A stretch of DNA of 64,000 nt from G963676795 sp963677215 (lineage in GTDB: Bacteria > Desulfobacterota > Desulfuromonadia > Desulfuromonadales > Geopsychrobacteraceae): contig OY781919.1 in the NCBI GenBank assembly GCA_963677215.1, positions 1,612,001-1,676,000 on the forward strand, read 5' to 3'. The position numbers and the translations under genes are program-made. The notes under the pieces were generated by a model. The model was not told the DNA's origin. It searched no databases and saw only the letters and a program-made list of their open reading frames with translations. Within the stretch, counting starts at the first letter, position 1; the number at the start of each line of letters is the position of its first letter. Shown here piece by piece: positions 28,721 through 37,861 of the stretch.

Positions 28721-29698
28721 TCAACTGATGATCATCTGCGCCGAGCGGTCACGTGGCAGCGGGGCAACACGGCACACAGTTTCTTCCGCCGGGGTAATGC
28801 AAAGCACGTCTACCTCTGCTTCGTCTTTGCCTTTGCCGTATGAAGCGACAATCGCCGCGGCCAGCTCCCGCTCTTCCTGTGTTGCTTCTCCGATCAGCAG
28901 GGCGAGGGGACCGCTGAAATTCTGACAGCGCATCGTGGTGTGCTGTGGTTTGGCCAGGGCCTTGATCTGCTCGTTATCGGACTGATTGCGGCCGACAACC
29001 AGTTTGGTCTGCGGGGTCAGGCGGAACTGACGACCTGCTTTGAGCAGTTCGACATCGGCGGGATCGGCCAGCGGGTCGTGCGACAGCAGGTCGCGCAGCT
29101 GGTTGGAGAATCCTTCTTCGGTCAGCAGACAGCCGCCGGCGGAAGGGGGGTATTCAGTCAGTCCCCATTCTTTGGCCAGAGCCTGTTGGCGTTTTCTGGA
29201 GCGGCCCTGAATATCGAGCAGCTGTTCACGGTCAACCAGGCCGGTCTCTTCCATGGAGGTGATCGGCAGCAGTTTGGCGCTTAAGGGGCGCAGGATCTTG
29301 TCGCCGATGCCGCAGAGTTTGGCAACCGAGCGTAGGGCGTTGCGGTTCTGACTCATCGGGCGCTGACCGAGCACTTCGCCGGAAAAGAGGAAATCGAAAC
29401 CGTCTTCCTGCATCCGTTTGCCTGCCAGCTCAAACATCATGGCGTGGCAGTCGATGCAGGGGTTCATGTTGCGACCATGGCCGTAGGTCGGGTTTTTGAC
29501 CATTTCCAGATGAACGTGGCTGATGTCTTCGACGATCAGGGGAAAGCCGATCAGTTCGGCCGACTTGATCGCTTTTTCGGCTCCGAAGAAAGGGGTGACA
29601 AAGGCGATTCCGGTGACATCGATTCCCTGACGTTTCAGGGTCATAAGGGCGAGGCTGCTGTCGAGGCCGCCTGAAATAAGCCCTAGTGCTTTACTCAT
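28721..29698 (-). CDS. PP-loop tRNA thiolation-like protein with NFACT-R-like C-terminus
   Basis: A 325-residue protein. The N-terminus carries a PP-loop ATP pyrophosphatase motif (SGGLDSSLA) and, further on, CIDCHAMMF, like the MnmA/ThiI group of tRNA sulfur-transfer enzymes. The C-terminal third (GRNQSDNEQIKAL, MRCQNFSGPLALL) resembles the RNA-binding NFACT-R/DUF814 type domain. A role in tRNA thiolation is inferred from these domains, but the exact base is unknown. TTGGAG lies 6 bp before ATG 29698; the TTG at 29710 is part of that RBS and was rejected as start. Confidence 0.75.
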   Translation of the reverse strand: MSKALGLISGGLDSSLALMTLKRQGIDVTGIAFVTPFFGAEKAIKSAELIGFPLIVEDISHVHLEMVKNPTYGHGRNMNPCIDCHAMMFELAGKRMQEDGFDFLFSGEVLGQRPMSQNRNALRSVAKLCGIGDKILRPLSAKLLPITSMEETGLVDREQLLDIQGRSRKRQQALAKEWGLTEYPPSAGGCLLTEEGFSNQLRDLLSHDPLADPADVELLKAGRQFRLTPQTKLVVGRNQSDNEQIKALAKPQHTTMRCQNFSGPLALLIGEATQEERELAAAIVASYGKGKDEAEVDVLCITPAEETVCRVAPLPRDRSAQMIIS

Positions 29699-29881
29699 CA
29701 ATTGCTCCAAGATTACGTTTGTTCTTTTGCTGGGAGTGAGACATTAGCATGGCAGATCATTTTTAAGCAACTGTAGCCTAAAATGCCCGCAGGGGGAAAC
29801 TGTTGGGAGGTGTTGATGCGAAAGTCCGACCCGAAACAGGGCCCTGCATGCAAGGCCGCTGTCCCGGGATTATGGAGAAAC

Positions 29882-30082
29882 TTACTGATCCTTGCTCTTT
29901 TTATCCGTGATGTCCTCGATTTCGCCTTCTTCGATCTCATCCTGGGCTTCGTTGATCCCTTTTTTGAAATTACGCAGCCCTTTGCCAAGTGCACCACCGA
30001 CCTGTGGCAGTTTTCCGGCTCCAAAAATGATCAGTACAAGAACCAGAATAATCAGTAGTTCTGTGTGGCCTAATCCAAACAT
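29882..30082 (-). CDS. tatA: Twin-arginine translocase subunit TatA/E
   Basis: A 66-residue protein with the standard layout: short N-terminus MFGLGHTE, one membrane helix (LLIILVLVLIIFG), hinge AGKLPQVGGALGKGLRNFKK, then an acidic-rich helical tail. It forms the pore-like oligomer that moves folded proteins with RR signals across the inner membrane. tatB/tatC are not adjacent. Its likely clients include the Tat-signal protein at 14992-16263. Confidence 0.93.
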   Translation of the reverse strand: MFGLGHTELLIILVLVLIIFGAGKLPQVGGALGKGLRNFKKGINEAQDEIEEGEIEDITDKKSKDQ

Positions 30083-30168
30083 ATTGTTTGCCTCCCTGTG
30101 TCCTGCTGACAGAAGATTCTAAAGGTCCATAAACATACATCGGTTAAATGGAAAAAACAATCAGAGTT

Positions 30169-30199
30169 AGCTCTTTACCTGCAAGAGCTCTATTTTTTC
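30169..30199 (+). terminator. Terminator-like hairpin with no upstream gene
   Basis: AGCTCTT (30169-30175) pairs with AAGAGCT (30183-30189), and is followed by CTATTTTTTCTT. On the plus strand there is no gene before it (tatA runs the other way), so it may end a small RNA or be chance. Confidence 0.35.
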
Positions 30200-30321
30200 T
30201 TGACTGATCAGGGGGGGGGCTGCTCTGTTGCTGAGGCTGGAACGAAAAAAAACGCGCGGATCGGCAGGTTATCGGTTAGAATGAAATTCTAATGAGATTG
30301 CCGGGCGCGGAGGAGGACGAT

Positions 30322-30543
30322 ATGGAATCCCTGATAGACGTCATTTATCCGGATGGATCATTTTCGATGGTCAGTAACGCACTGCTTGATGCCCTGATTG
30401 CAACGCACAAAATCAGCGCTTTTCATCGTTCCGAAGGATGGGTTTACCTCTGCGCGGAGGACATCCGCCTGCGAGACTATCGTCATGGCCAGGATTACCC
30501 GGGCCCGGAGCGGCGTTCAGCCTGGCGGACCAGTGACGGCTGA
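30322..30543 (+). CDS. Small conserved-type protein of unknown function
   Basis: 73 residues starting MESLIDVIYPDGSFSMV; no signal peptide, membrane segment or known catalytic motif. The start ATG 30322 follows GGAGGAGGACGAT, a strong ribosome binding site, which supports it over the longer frame (30292). The composition is globular and mixed-charge, with an Arg-rich end (PGPERRSAW). It resembles the small GSU3473-like proteins of Geobacter as I recall them; not verified. Confidence 0.6.
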   Translation: MESLIDVIYPDGSFSMVSNALLDALIATHKISAFHRSEGWVYLCAEDIRLRDYRHGQDYPGPERRSAWRTSDG

Positions 30544-30591
30544 GCAAGAAGAGGCGCTCTTCTCACTCAGCCTGTAGTGCGGTTGTGGCAC

Positions 30592-30948
30592 TCAGCCGAT
30601 TTTTTCCTGGCGTTCCTGTTCGGTTTTACAGTCGATACAGAGTGTGGTGACAGGACGAACCTTCAGGCGTTCTACGCCGATCTCCTCCTCACAGCTTTCG
30701 CAAAGCCCGAAAGTTCCTTCTTCAATCCGTTCCAGGGCCTGTTTGATTTTGTTGATCAGCTTGCGTTCGCGGTCGCGGATGCGCAGTTCGAAGTTCCGGT
30801 CTGACTCAAGTGAAGCACGATCCGTCGGGTCCGGAAAGTTTTCCACTTCTTCGGTCATATCGTTCACCGTTTTGTCTGCATCAGAAAGCAGTTCTTTAAG
30901 CTGCTGATTTAGGATCTGTCTGAATTCTTCCAGGGTTGTTTTATCCAT
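30592..30948 (-). CDS. DksA/TraR-type zinc-finger transcription factor (first of two)
   Basis: A 118-residue protein of the DksA family, which enters the RNA polymerase secondary channel and tunes rRNA and stress promoters with ppGpp. A long coiled coil (~5-80) has the tip motif DPTDRAS, matching the DxxDxA needed for DksA activity. The C4 zinc finger is CESCEEEIG...CIDCK. ATG 30948 is chosen because AGGA lies ~9 bp upstream; ATG 30957 overlaps that RBS. A second homologue is at 45922-46272. Confidence 0.88.
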   Translation of the reverse strand: MDKTTLEEFRQILNQQLKELLSDADKTVNDMTEEVENFPDPTDRASLESDRNFELRIRDRERKLINKIKQALERIEEGTFGLCESCEEEIGVERLKVRPVTTLCIDCKTEQERQEKIG

Positions 30949-30992
30949 GGGCACCATCCTTTCTGGCGAATCAGTCCGGTTGCAGCGGGGAG

Positions 30993-31520
30993 TTACATGG
31001 CCCCTTTGAACTGGACGATAATAATCAGGAGCAGGACTGCAGCAGCCAGCCAGGCCGAGAAGACATCTCCGCTTTTGCGCGGAGGAGCCTTGGCCATCTG
31101 GCGAGTGTCGTCACCGTAAATTGTCGCGGAGCAGCGCTCGAGGATCTGGCTGATCAGGCTGCCGAAATTTTCATAGCTGTTTGAGATTATAGCGAAATCG
31201 TTTTCACTGCTGAGGCTGATGAAGACGCGTTTGCGCACCCGGATGGTATCTACGGCGGTCAGGTCGGCAAAATTGAGGGTCTTGGATCTGAGCAGTTTTC
31301 TGATAGTGATCGTCGTATCCGTCAGGCTGATAGTTCTGGTCATGCTTTCGACAAACAGGCCGACTGTCGGAATGATCAGGACAACCAGGATGATGATCTT
31401 GCCGGCCGGCAGGTCAAGGTAGAGGGTGCTGGCCAGCAGGATGACGGCGAGCAGGACAACCAGCCCCATCGGCAGAAGAAATGATTTGCGAATCCTGAAT
31501 GTGTTGTCTGAATCTGTCAT
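30993..31520 (-). CDS. Membrane protein with PH-like central domain, function unknown
   Basis: 175 residues. Two adjacent N-terminal hydrophobic helices (LLPMGLVVLLAVILLA and IIILVVLIIPTVGLF), a beta-rich soluble middle (ISLTDTTITIRKLLR, VFISLSSENDFAII) that looks like a bacterial PH domain, and a C-terminal helix (LAAAVLLLIIIV). It follows dksA by 44 bp on the same strand, so the two may be co-transcribed. No enzymatic motif; no specific function can be given. Confidence 0.55.
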   Translation of the reverse strand: MTDSDNTFRIRKSFLLPMGLVVLLAVILLASTLYLDLPAGKIIILVVLIIPTVGLFVESMTRTISLTDTTITIRKLLRSKTLNFADLTAVDTIRVRKRVFISLSSENDFAIISNSYENFGSLISQILERCSATIYGDDTRQMAKAPPRKSGDVFSAWLAAAVLLLIIIVQFKGAM

Positions 31521-31683
31521 GACTGTCCTGCAGAGAAACCGCTCAAAAATTATTATTATTTTTTTATATTGAGCGAGATTAGCATCTTTATCTCAAATTT
31601 CCAATCGAGAAAAGAACATCGTTATGACCATCTGAATCGGTGAGCGGATCAGCGGATATAAGTACTTCCCGTAGATTCAGATA

Positions 31684-33039
31684 TCAGTCGAACATGTGTT
31701 CCAGGGCCTCGGCCGCGTGCCTGATGCCGATCAGATGAATCGATTCCGGAACCTCAAGATTTTTCAGGTTGCCCTGGGGCAGGATGCAGCGGGTGAAGCC
31801 GAGTCGTGCCGCTTCCTTGACGCGCAGCTCCGGTTGGGAGACAGCCCGTACTTCGCCGGTCAGGCCGACCTCGCCGAAGATCACGGTCTGCGGGTCGATG
31901 ACTTTGTTCAGGTGGCTCGATGCGAGGGCTGCTATGACGGCCAGATCGACGGCTGGTTCATCGAGCCGGACACCGCCGGCGACGTTGAGAAAGATATCCT
32001 GACCGCCGAGGGAGAGCTCGACCTTTTTTTCGAGAATGGCAACCAGCAGAGCGACCCGTTTATGTTCGTAGCCGATGGCGGTCCGTTGCGGAGTGCCGAA
32101 GGAGCTTCCCGAAACCAGCGACTGGACTTCGACCAGGATCGGCCTGCTCCCCTCCAAGGATGCGACGACGGCGCTGCCGGCACTCTGTTCCGGGCGCTCG
32201 GCGAGAAACAGCTCCGATGGGTTGCTGACTTCTCTTAAGCCGTGCTCGCGCATTTCAAAGACGCCGATCTCGTTGGTTGAGCCGAAGCGGTTTTTGACCG
32301 CCCGCAGAATCCGGTAGGGGTGACCCGGGTCGCCTTCGAAGTAGAGAACCGTATCGACCATGTGCTCGAGAACGCGCGGCCCGGCGATGGCGCCGTCCTT
32401 GGTGACGTGGCCGACGAGGAAGGTCGGCAGGCCGTCGGCCTTGGCCTGGAGCATAAGCTGGCCGGTGCATTCTCGGACCTGACTGACGCTGCCCGGGGCT
32501 GAGTCAAGGCTGCCGGTAAAGATGGTCTGGATCGAGTCGATGACCAGGAAGTCGGGTTTGAGTTCCTTGATGCGCTGCTTGATCTGTTCCAGCGAGGTTT
32601 CAGCCAGGAGAAACAGGTTGTCGCCGGAGATGCCGAGTCGGTCAGCTCTCAGCTTGACCTGGCGGGCAGATTCTTCAGCGGTGACATAGAGAGCCGTGCC
32701 ATGGGCCGCGAGGTTGGCGAAGGCCTGGAGCAGCAGGGTCGATTTGCCGATGCCGGGATCGCCGCCGACCAGGATCAGTGAGCCGGGGACCAGGCCGCCG
32801 CCAAGCGTCCGGTTGAGCTCCGAAAGGCCGCAGCTCAACCGGTCCTCTTCACGGATGGCCACCTCGCTCAGCTTCAGTGCCTTGCCCGGTTCAGCCAGCG
32901 CCCGGCTGTGGTCGGACTGGGCGACCGGCTGTTCTTCGACCAGGCTGTTCCACTGCTGGCAGTCGGGACAGCGCCCCAGCCATTTGGGGCTTTGCAGGCC
33001 ACAGTTCTGGCAGGTGAAGATTGTTTTCTGGCGAGCCAT
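31684..33039 (-). CDS. radA: DNA repair ATPase RadA/Sms
   Basis: A 451-residue RecA-like protein that helps process recombination intermediates. The N-terminus has the zinc finger CQNCGLQSPKWLGRCPDC. Walker A is GDPGIGKST, Walker B LVIDSIQTI, and the RadA-specific KNRFG (VKNRFGSTNEIGVF) is present. The C-terminus is the Lon-like fold (NVAGGVRLDEPAVDLAVIAA). The start at ATG 33039 follows GGAGG by 7 bp and gives the expected MARQKTIF; the longer frame to 33084 is discounted. Confidence 0.96.
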   Translation of the reverse strand: MARQKTIFTCQNCGLQSPKWLGRCPDCQQWNSLVEEQPVAQSDHSRALAEPGKALKLSEVAIREEDRLSCGLSELNRTLGGGLVPGSLILVGGDPGIGKSTLLLQAFANLAAHGTALYVTAEESARQVKLRADRLGISGDNLFLLAETSLEQIKQRIKELKPDFLVIDSIQTIFTGSLDSAPGSVSQVRECTGQLMLQAKADGLPTFLVGHVTKDGAIAGPRVLEHMVDTVLYFEGDPGHPYRILRAVKNRFGSTNEIGVFEMREHGLREVSNPSELFLAERPEQSAGSAVVASLEGSRPILVEVQSLVSGSSFGTPQRTAIGYEHKRVALLVAILEKKVELSLGGQDIFLNVAGGVRLDEPAVDLAVIAALASSHLNKVIDPQTVIFGEVGLTGEVRAVSQPELRVKEAARLGFTRCILPQGNLKNLEVPESIHLIGIRHAAEALEHMFD

Positions 33040-33211
33040 GTTTATCCTCCGTAAAAAGAACCTGGTACTTGTTGTTATAGACACCGGAACAATATTCTGA
33101 AGGGTGAAAGGCTGTCAATTGCTTCAGTCTTAGTTGTCGCACCCTTGGTTGCTCACACCACTTTCAGGTATAGTCAAAGGGGATGACGGAAAATGTCTCA
33201 AAGGATGTGCC

Positions 33212-33499
33212 ATGCGCTTTGAAGAGCTTCAGAACGCACTTGGCCTGTTTGGCCTTGCGCAACAGGTCCCCCGGAAGCAGATTCGCAAGCGTTATCATCA
33301 GCTGGTCAGGGAATGCCACCCCGACCGTAGCGAGGATAATGAACGGATACGTGAGCTGAATGCCGCATACGAAATTATCAGTGAATACCTTGCGGATTAT
33401 CAGTATGACTTCAGTTTTGAAGCCTATTTGGAGCAGTACCCGGAAGAGCGGGTGCGCCGCCAGTTTTACGATCAGGAGCTGTGGACGCTGAAGGGCTGA
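33212..33499 (+). CDS. Small J-domain (DnaJ-like) protein
   Basis: 95 residues dominated by a J domain: helix II IRKRYHQLVRECHP with the invariant HPD (CHPDRSEDN), then helix III ERIRELNAAYEIISEYL. It would stimulate the ATPase of a DnaK partner. The C-terminal ~25 residues (YLEQYPEERVRRQFYDQEL) lack a known client-binding domain. Start ATG 33212 is supported by AGGA ~7 bp upstream. It precedes the radical SAM gene by 84 bp on the same strand. Confidence 0.82.
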   Translation: MRFEELQNALGLFGLAQQVPRKQIRKRYHQLVRECHPDRSEDNERIRELNAAYEIISEYLADYQYDFSFEAYLEQYPEERVRRQFYDQELWTLKG

Positions 33500-33583
33500 G
33501 CCCGAAATGGGGAAGAAGGCTTTTTCCTGTAGCGGCTTTGTGATACATTACCCCCCTTTTGCTAAGTGAAGGGTAAATAAGCC

Positions 33584-36097
33584 TTGTCTGAAAAGTTTCT
33601 TTCGGAAATATTGACCCGCGTCGGGCGGCCGTCGCGTTACCTTGGCGGCGAGTTGGGAAGCGTCAGCAAAGACGCAGATGTGCTTGAGGTTCGGCTGGCT
33701 CTGGCCTTTCCGGATGTCTATGAAGTCGGCATGAGCCACATCGGATTTCCGATTCTCTATAATATAGTCAATCAGCTTTCCTGGGCCGCGGCTGAGCGGG
33801 TTTATGCCGCCTGGCCGGACATGGAGGAGGCCTTGACGGCGGCGGGCGAGTCTTTGACGTCACTGGAAACGACCCGTCCGCTGGGGCAGTTTGATATTAT
33901 CGGCTTCACCCTGCAGTACGAACTCAGCTATACCAACCTGCTGAGCATGCTCAAACTCTCCGGGATTCCGCTGCTGCGTGATGAGCGTAGTGAGGATGCG
34001 CCGCTGATCATCGTCGGTGGCCCCTGTGCCTACAATCCGGAGCCGCTTGCTGATTTTATCGATGCGGCGCTGATCGGTGACGGAGAAGAGGCGCTTGTCG
34101 AACTGCTCGAACTGGTTCGTCAGGCCAAAGCCGAAGGCTTAAGCCGCCTGCAACTGCTGGAAAAATTGAGCGAATGTGAAGGCTTCTACGTGCCGCAGTT
34201 CTTTCGGGTCAGCTATGCCGAAGATGGCCGGGTGGCGGAAATCGCCCCGCAGCGGGACGGTTACCCTAAGGTTAGACGGCGTTTTCTGCAGGATCTGGAC
34301 AGCGCCCCGTTTCCGACCCAGCCGATCATCCCTTTCATGCAGACCGTGCATAACCGGGTTGCGCTGGAGATCGCCCGTGGCTGTACCCGTGGCTGCCGCT
34401 TCTGCCAGGCCGGCTATATCTATCGGCCGGTGCGTGAGCGCAAACCGGAGACGATCCGTCAGTTGATCCGCGATGCGCTGGCTAATTCCGGCTATGAGGA
34501 GATCTCGCTGCTGTCGCTGTCAACCGGTGACTACAGCTGTATCGAGCCGCTGCTCAAGGAGCTGATGAACGAGCATCAGGATGATCGTGTGGCGGTCTCC
34601 CTGCCCAGCCTGCGTGTCGGTTCACTTACCCCTGAACTGATGGAAGAGGTCAAGAAGGTGCGCAAGACCGGCTTCACCCTGGCCCCTGAGGCGGGGAGCG
34701 AGCGGATGCGCCGGGTCATCAACAAGGGGATCACTGAAGCGGATCTGTTGGAAACCACCGGCAACGCCTACCGTCTCGGCTGGCGGCTGATCAAGCTCTA
34801 CTTTATGATGGGCTTGCCGAGTGAGACTGATGAGGATCTGCGGGCGATCATCGAGCTGGCGAGCCAGGTCAAGCGCAGCGGCAAGGGGACCGGCGGCAAC
34901 GATGTCAACGTTGCGGTTTCGACCTTTGTGCCCAAGCCGCATACGCCGTTCCAGTGGGAAGCGCAGATTTCGATGGATGAAACCCGGCGCAAGCAGAGCC
35001 TGCTGCGCGAAGGGCTGTATAAAAAGAAGCTGCGTTACAAGTACCATGACGCCGAACTCTCTTTCCTTGAAGGGGTTTTTGCCCGTGGTGACCGGCGTCT
35101 GTCCGCTGTTCTGAAGCGGGCGGTTGAGCTGGGCAGCCGTTTTGATGGCTGGCGCGAGCATTTTGATTTCTCCAGATGGCAGCAGGCGTTCAGCGACTGT
35201 GGCATCGATCCGGCCTGGTATCTGCGTCGGCGCGACGAGGAGGAGATCCTCCCCTGGGATCATATCGATTGTGGGGTGTCGAAGAGCTTCTATCTGCGCG
35301 AGCGTAACAAGGCGCTGGGGGAAGCCGCGACCCTGGACTGCCGTAACGGCAACTGCCACGGCTGCGGTGTCTGTGACTTCGAACAGCTCAAGATGCAGCT
35401 GGTGCAGAGCTGTGAGCTGTCTGCGCCTGAGGACGTGAACGCAGAGCGGCGGGGGAGTGCACCTCAGGAGGAGCTGACCCGGGTGCGCCTGACCCTGCGT
35501 AAGGCCGGCAGAGCCCGGCTGGTCGGCCACCTCGAATATCTGACCATGTTCCAACGGGCTATCCGCAGGGCCGGCCTGCCGATCCGCTATACTCAGGGGT
35601 TCCACCCGACGCCCAAGGTCTCTTATCTTGAAGCTCTGCCGATGGGGGTAGCCAGTGAGGCTGAACTGGTCGATCTGGAACTGCATTATCCTGTTCCGCT
35701 TGGAGAGCTGACCGACCAGCTCAATGCCCAGTTACCTGAAGGGTTCCGGGTCATTGACGCTGCCCTGGTCGCCTGGAAAGCACCATCTCCTTCGGCATCG
35801 GTGGCTTCAAGCAGTTACGCCGTGCCGCTGCCGGAGACTGCTCCTGCCGATCTGGAACAGCGCATCTCTGTTTTCCTGGCGGCAGAAAGCGTGCCGACGA
35901 TCCGGTTGAAAAAAGGGCGCGAGGAGCAGATCGATCTGCGCCCCGATCTGGTCAGTCTGACTTTGACAGACGGGATGTTGCACATAGAATTAATCAAAGG
36001 CAGTCCGCTGCAGGTTGCAGCTTATCTGTTTGACTTCGACGTTGAGGATGTCCGTCGTCTCGGTGTCAGCAAGACTGCTATTCAGCTAAAAAATTGA
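33584..36097 (+). CDS. B12-binding radical SAM protein fused to TIGR03936/DUF2344 domain
   Basis: An 837-residue fusion of the TIGR03960 type. The N-terminal ~200 residues resemble a cobalamin-binding fold; the radical SAM [4Fe-4S] motif CTRGCRFCQAG is near residue 266, with RVGSLTPELM and GLPSETDEDL following. A cysteine cluster (CRNGNCHGCGVC) lies near 585. The last ~230 residues (RLVGHLEYLTMFQRAIRRAGLP, GFHPTPKVSY) form the DUF2344/TIGR03936 domain. The reaction is not known to me. It begins with TTG at 33584 (SD GAAGGG is ~12 bp away). Directly followed by rng, a frequent arrangement suggesting an RNA-related role. Confidence 0.85.
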   Translation: MSEKFLSEILTRVGRPSRYLGGELGSVSKDADVLEVRLALAFPDVYEVGMSHIGFPILYNIVNQLSWAAAERVYAAWPDMEEALTAAGESLTSLETTRPLGQFDIIGFTLQYELSYTNLLSMLKLSGIPLLRDERSEDAPLIIVGGPCAYNPEPLADFIDAALIGDGEEALVELLELVRQAKAEGLSRLQLLEKLSECEGFYVPQFFRVSYAEDGRVAEIAPQRDGYPKVRRRFLQDLDSAPFPTQPIIPFMQTVHNRVALEIARGCTRGCRFCQAGYIYRPVRERKPETIRQLIRDALANSGYEEISLLSLSTGDYSCIEPLLKELMNEHQDDRVAVSLPSLRVGSLTPELMEEVKKVRKTGFTLAPEAGSERMRRVINKGITEADLLETTGNAYRLGWRLIKLYFMMGLPSETDEDLRAIIELASQVKRSGKGTGGNDVNVAVSTFVPKPHTPFQWEAQISMDETRRKQSLLREGLYKKKLRYKYHDAELSFLEGVFARGDRRLSAVLKRAVELGSRFDGWREHFDFSRWQQAFSDCGIDPAWYLRRRDEEEILPWDHIDCGVSKSFYLRERNKALGEAATLDCRNGNCHGCGVCDFEQLKMQLVQSCELSAPEDVNAERRGSAPQEELTRVRLTLRKAGRARLVGHLEYLTMFQRAIRRAGLPIRYTQGFHPTPKVSYLEALPMGVASEAELVDLELHYPVPLGELTDQLNAQLPEGFRVIDAALVAWKAPSPSASVASSSYAVPLPETAPADLEQRISVFLAAESVPTIRLKKGREEQIDLRPDLVSLTLTDGMLHIELIKGSPLQVAAYLFDFDVEDVRRLGVSKTAIQLKN

Positions 36098-36136
36098 GCT
36101 TTCGAATTTATATATAAAACAGTGTAGGAGTTGAAC

Positions 36137-37639
36137 ATGACGAAGGAGCTGGTCATCAGTACCACCTCCCACGAGACGCGTGTCGCTTTGCTGGAGGGCG
36201 GGCATATTGCCGAGCTCTACATCGAGCGGGAACGGGAACGGGGGATTGTTGGAAATATCTATAAGGGGCGGGTTATCCGGGTGCTACCCGGCATGCAGGC
36301 GGCTTTCGTCGATATCGGCCTGGAGAAGGCGGCGTTTCTCTACGTTGCCGACGTGCTTGATGTGATGGAGCAGGTCGAGCGGCGCGTCGAAGGCGATGCC
36401 GAGCCGGCCGGCGAAGAGGAGAGCGCACTGCCGCCTTTGCCGCCGATCGAGGATCTGCTCAAGGAAGGGCAGGAGCTGCTGGTGCAGATTTCCAAGGAGC
36501 CGATCGGTACCAAGGGCGCCAGGATCACCTCGCACATCTCCCTGCCGGGCCGTCATCTGGTCTACATGCCGACCGTCGATCATGTCGGCATCTCGCGGCG
36601 AATCGAATGTGAAGAGGAGCGCGAACGGCTGCGCAGCGTCGTTGAAGAGATCCGCAGCCCCGGCACCGGGTTCATTGTCCGTACCGTGTCCGAAGGGAAG
36701 AGTGAGGATGACCTGCGCCATGACATGAACTTTCTGGTCGGGCTGTGGGAGAATATCAGCCGCGGGCTTGACCAGATCAACGCTCCGGAGCTGGTCCACT
36801 CCGACCTCGATGTGACCAGCAAGGTGCTGCGCGATATCCTTACCGAAGATGTCCAGAAGATCGTTGTCGACAACCAGGAAGAGTACGAGAAGATCGTCCG
36901 CTTCCTGCGTACCTTCATGCCTCGCCTCAACTACTGTATCGAACTTTACAAGGGGGACGAGCCGATCTTCGATGCCTACGGTCTGGAGGTTGAAATCTCC
37001 CGTGCCCTGGGGCGTAAGGTCTGGCTCAAGAGCGGTGGTTCGATCATCATCGAGCAGACCGAGGCGCTGACCGCTGTCGATGTCAATACCGGACGTTACG
37101 TCGGTAAGCACAACCTGGAGGATACGATCCTCAAGACCAACCTTGAAGCGGTCAAGGAAATCGCCTTTCAGCTCCGCCTGCGCAATATCGGCGGACTGAT
37201 CATCATCGATTTCATCGACATGGAAAAAGAGGCGCATCGCGAGAAGGTTCATGCCGCCCTGGAAGAAGCGCTGAAGAACGACAAGAACAAGACCAATATC
37301 CTCAAGATCTCAGAGCTTGGCCTGGTTGAGATGACCCGCAAGCGGGTCAGGGAAAGTATCGGCCGGACTCTCTGCGAGCCTTGCCCTTACTGTGAAGGAA
37401 AGGGCTATGTCAAGGGCAAGTTGACGGTCATCTACGAGATCCTGCGAGAATTGCACCGCGAGATGAAAGACCTGCCGGCCGGGCATGTCACCCTGTTGGC
37501 TCATCCGGAGATCGCCGGCCTGCTGATCGATGAAGAGCGCGCCGGGTTGGATGAGGTCGAAGAACTCTACGGTCGGCCGGTGTCGATTCAGTCGCGCCCC
37601 GGTTTTCATATTGAGCAGTTTGAGATTTCTGTCGGCTGA
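36137..37639 (+). CDS. rng: Ribonuclease G/E family endoribonuclease
   Basis: A 500-residue single-strand-specific endoribonuclease that matures 16S rRNA 5' ends and decays mRNA. The N-terminal S1-like domain has RGIVGNIYKGRVIRVLPGM and AFVDIGLEKAAFLY; the catalytic DNase I-like domain has EALTAVDVNTGRYVGK and IIIDFIDM; the Zn-link CPYCEGKGY is present. At about 500 aa without a long acidic C-terminal scaffold it is RNase G, not RNase E. TAGGAG lies 7 bp before ATG 36137. An intrinsic terminator follows. Confidence 0.95.
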   Translation: MTKELVISTTSHETRVALLEGGHIAELYIERERERGIVGNIYKGRVIRVLPGMQAAFVDIGLEKAAFLYVADVLDVMEQVERRVEGDAEPAGEEESALPPLPPIEDLLKEGQELLVQISKEPIGTKGARITSHISLPGRHLVYMPTVDHVGISRRIECEEERERLRSVVEEIRSPGTGFIVRTVSEGKSEDDLRHDMNFLVGLWENISRGLDQINAPELVHSDLDVTSKVLRDILTEDVQKIVVDNQEEYEKIVRFLRTFMPRLNYCIELYKGDEPIFDAYGLEVEISRALGRKVWLKSGGSIIIEQTEALTAVDVNTGRYVGKHNLEDTILKTNLEAVKEIAFQLRLRNIGGLIIIDFIDMEKEAHREKVHAALEEALKNDKNKTNILKISELGLVEMTRKRVRESIGRTLCEPCPYCEGKGYVKGKLTVIYEILRELHREMKDLPAGHVTLLAHPEIAGLLIDEERAGLDEVEELYGRPVSIQSRPGFHIEQFEISVG

Positions 37640-37688
37640 TATTTGCTGAGAACGAAAGAAGGCTGTTGCCCTCTATATGGGGTTGCTG

Positions 37689-37726
37689 ACGGGTCCCGGG
37701 TTGTTAACTCCGGGGCCCGTTTTTTT
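37689..37726 (+). terminator. Terminator after rng
   Basis: ACGGGTCCCGG pairs with CCGGGGCCCGT around a short A/T-rich loop and is followed by seven T, ~50 bp after the rng stop. Confidence 0.85.
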
Positions 37727-37861
37727 ATCATGACGGTGCATTGATTGGTGAAGCTGTTTTGGTGAGGGTAAAACCCCTTGGTTTTGGGATTGTTCCTGAT
37801 TGTTTTTCTGTTACCATTGTCAGGAGACAGGCTTGCGATTTGAATTTCAAGGGAGATTCCT

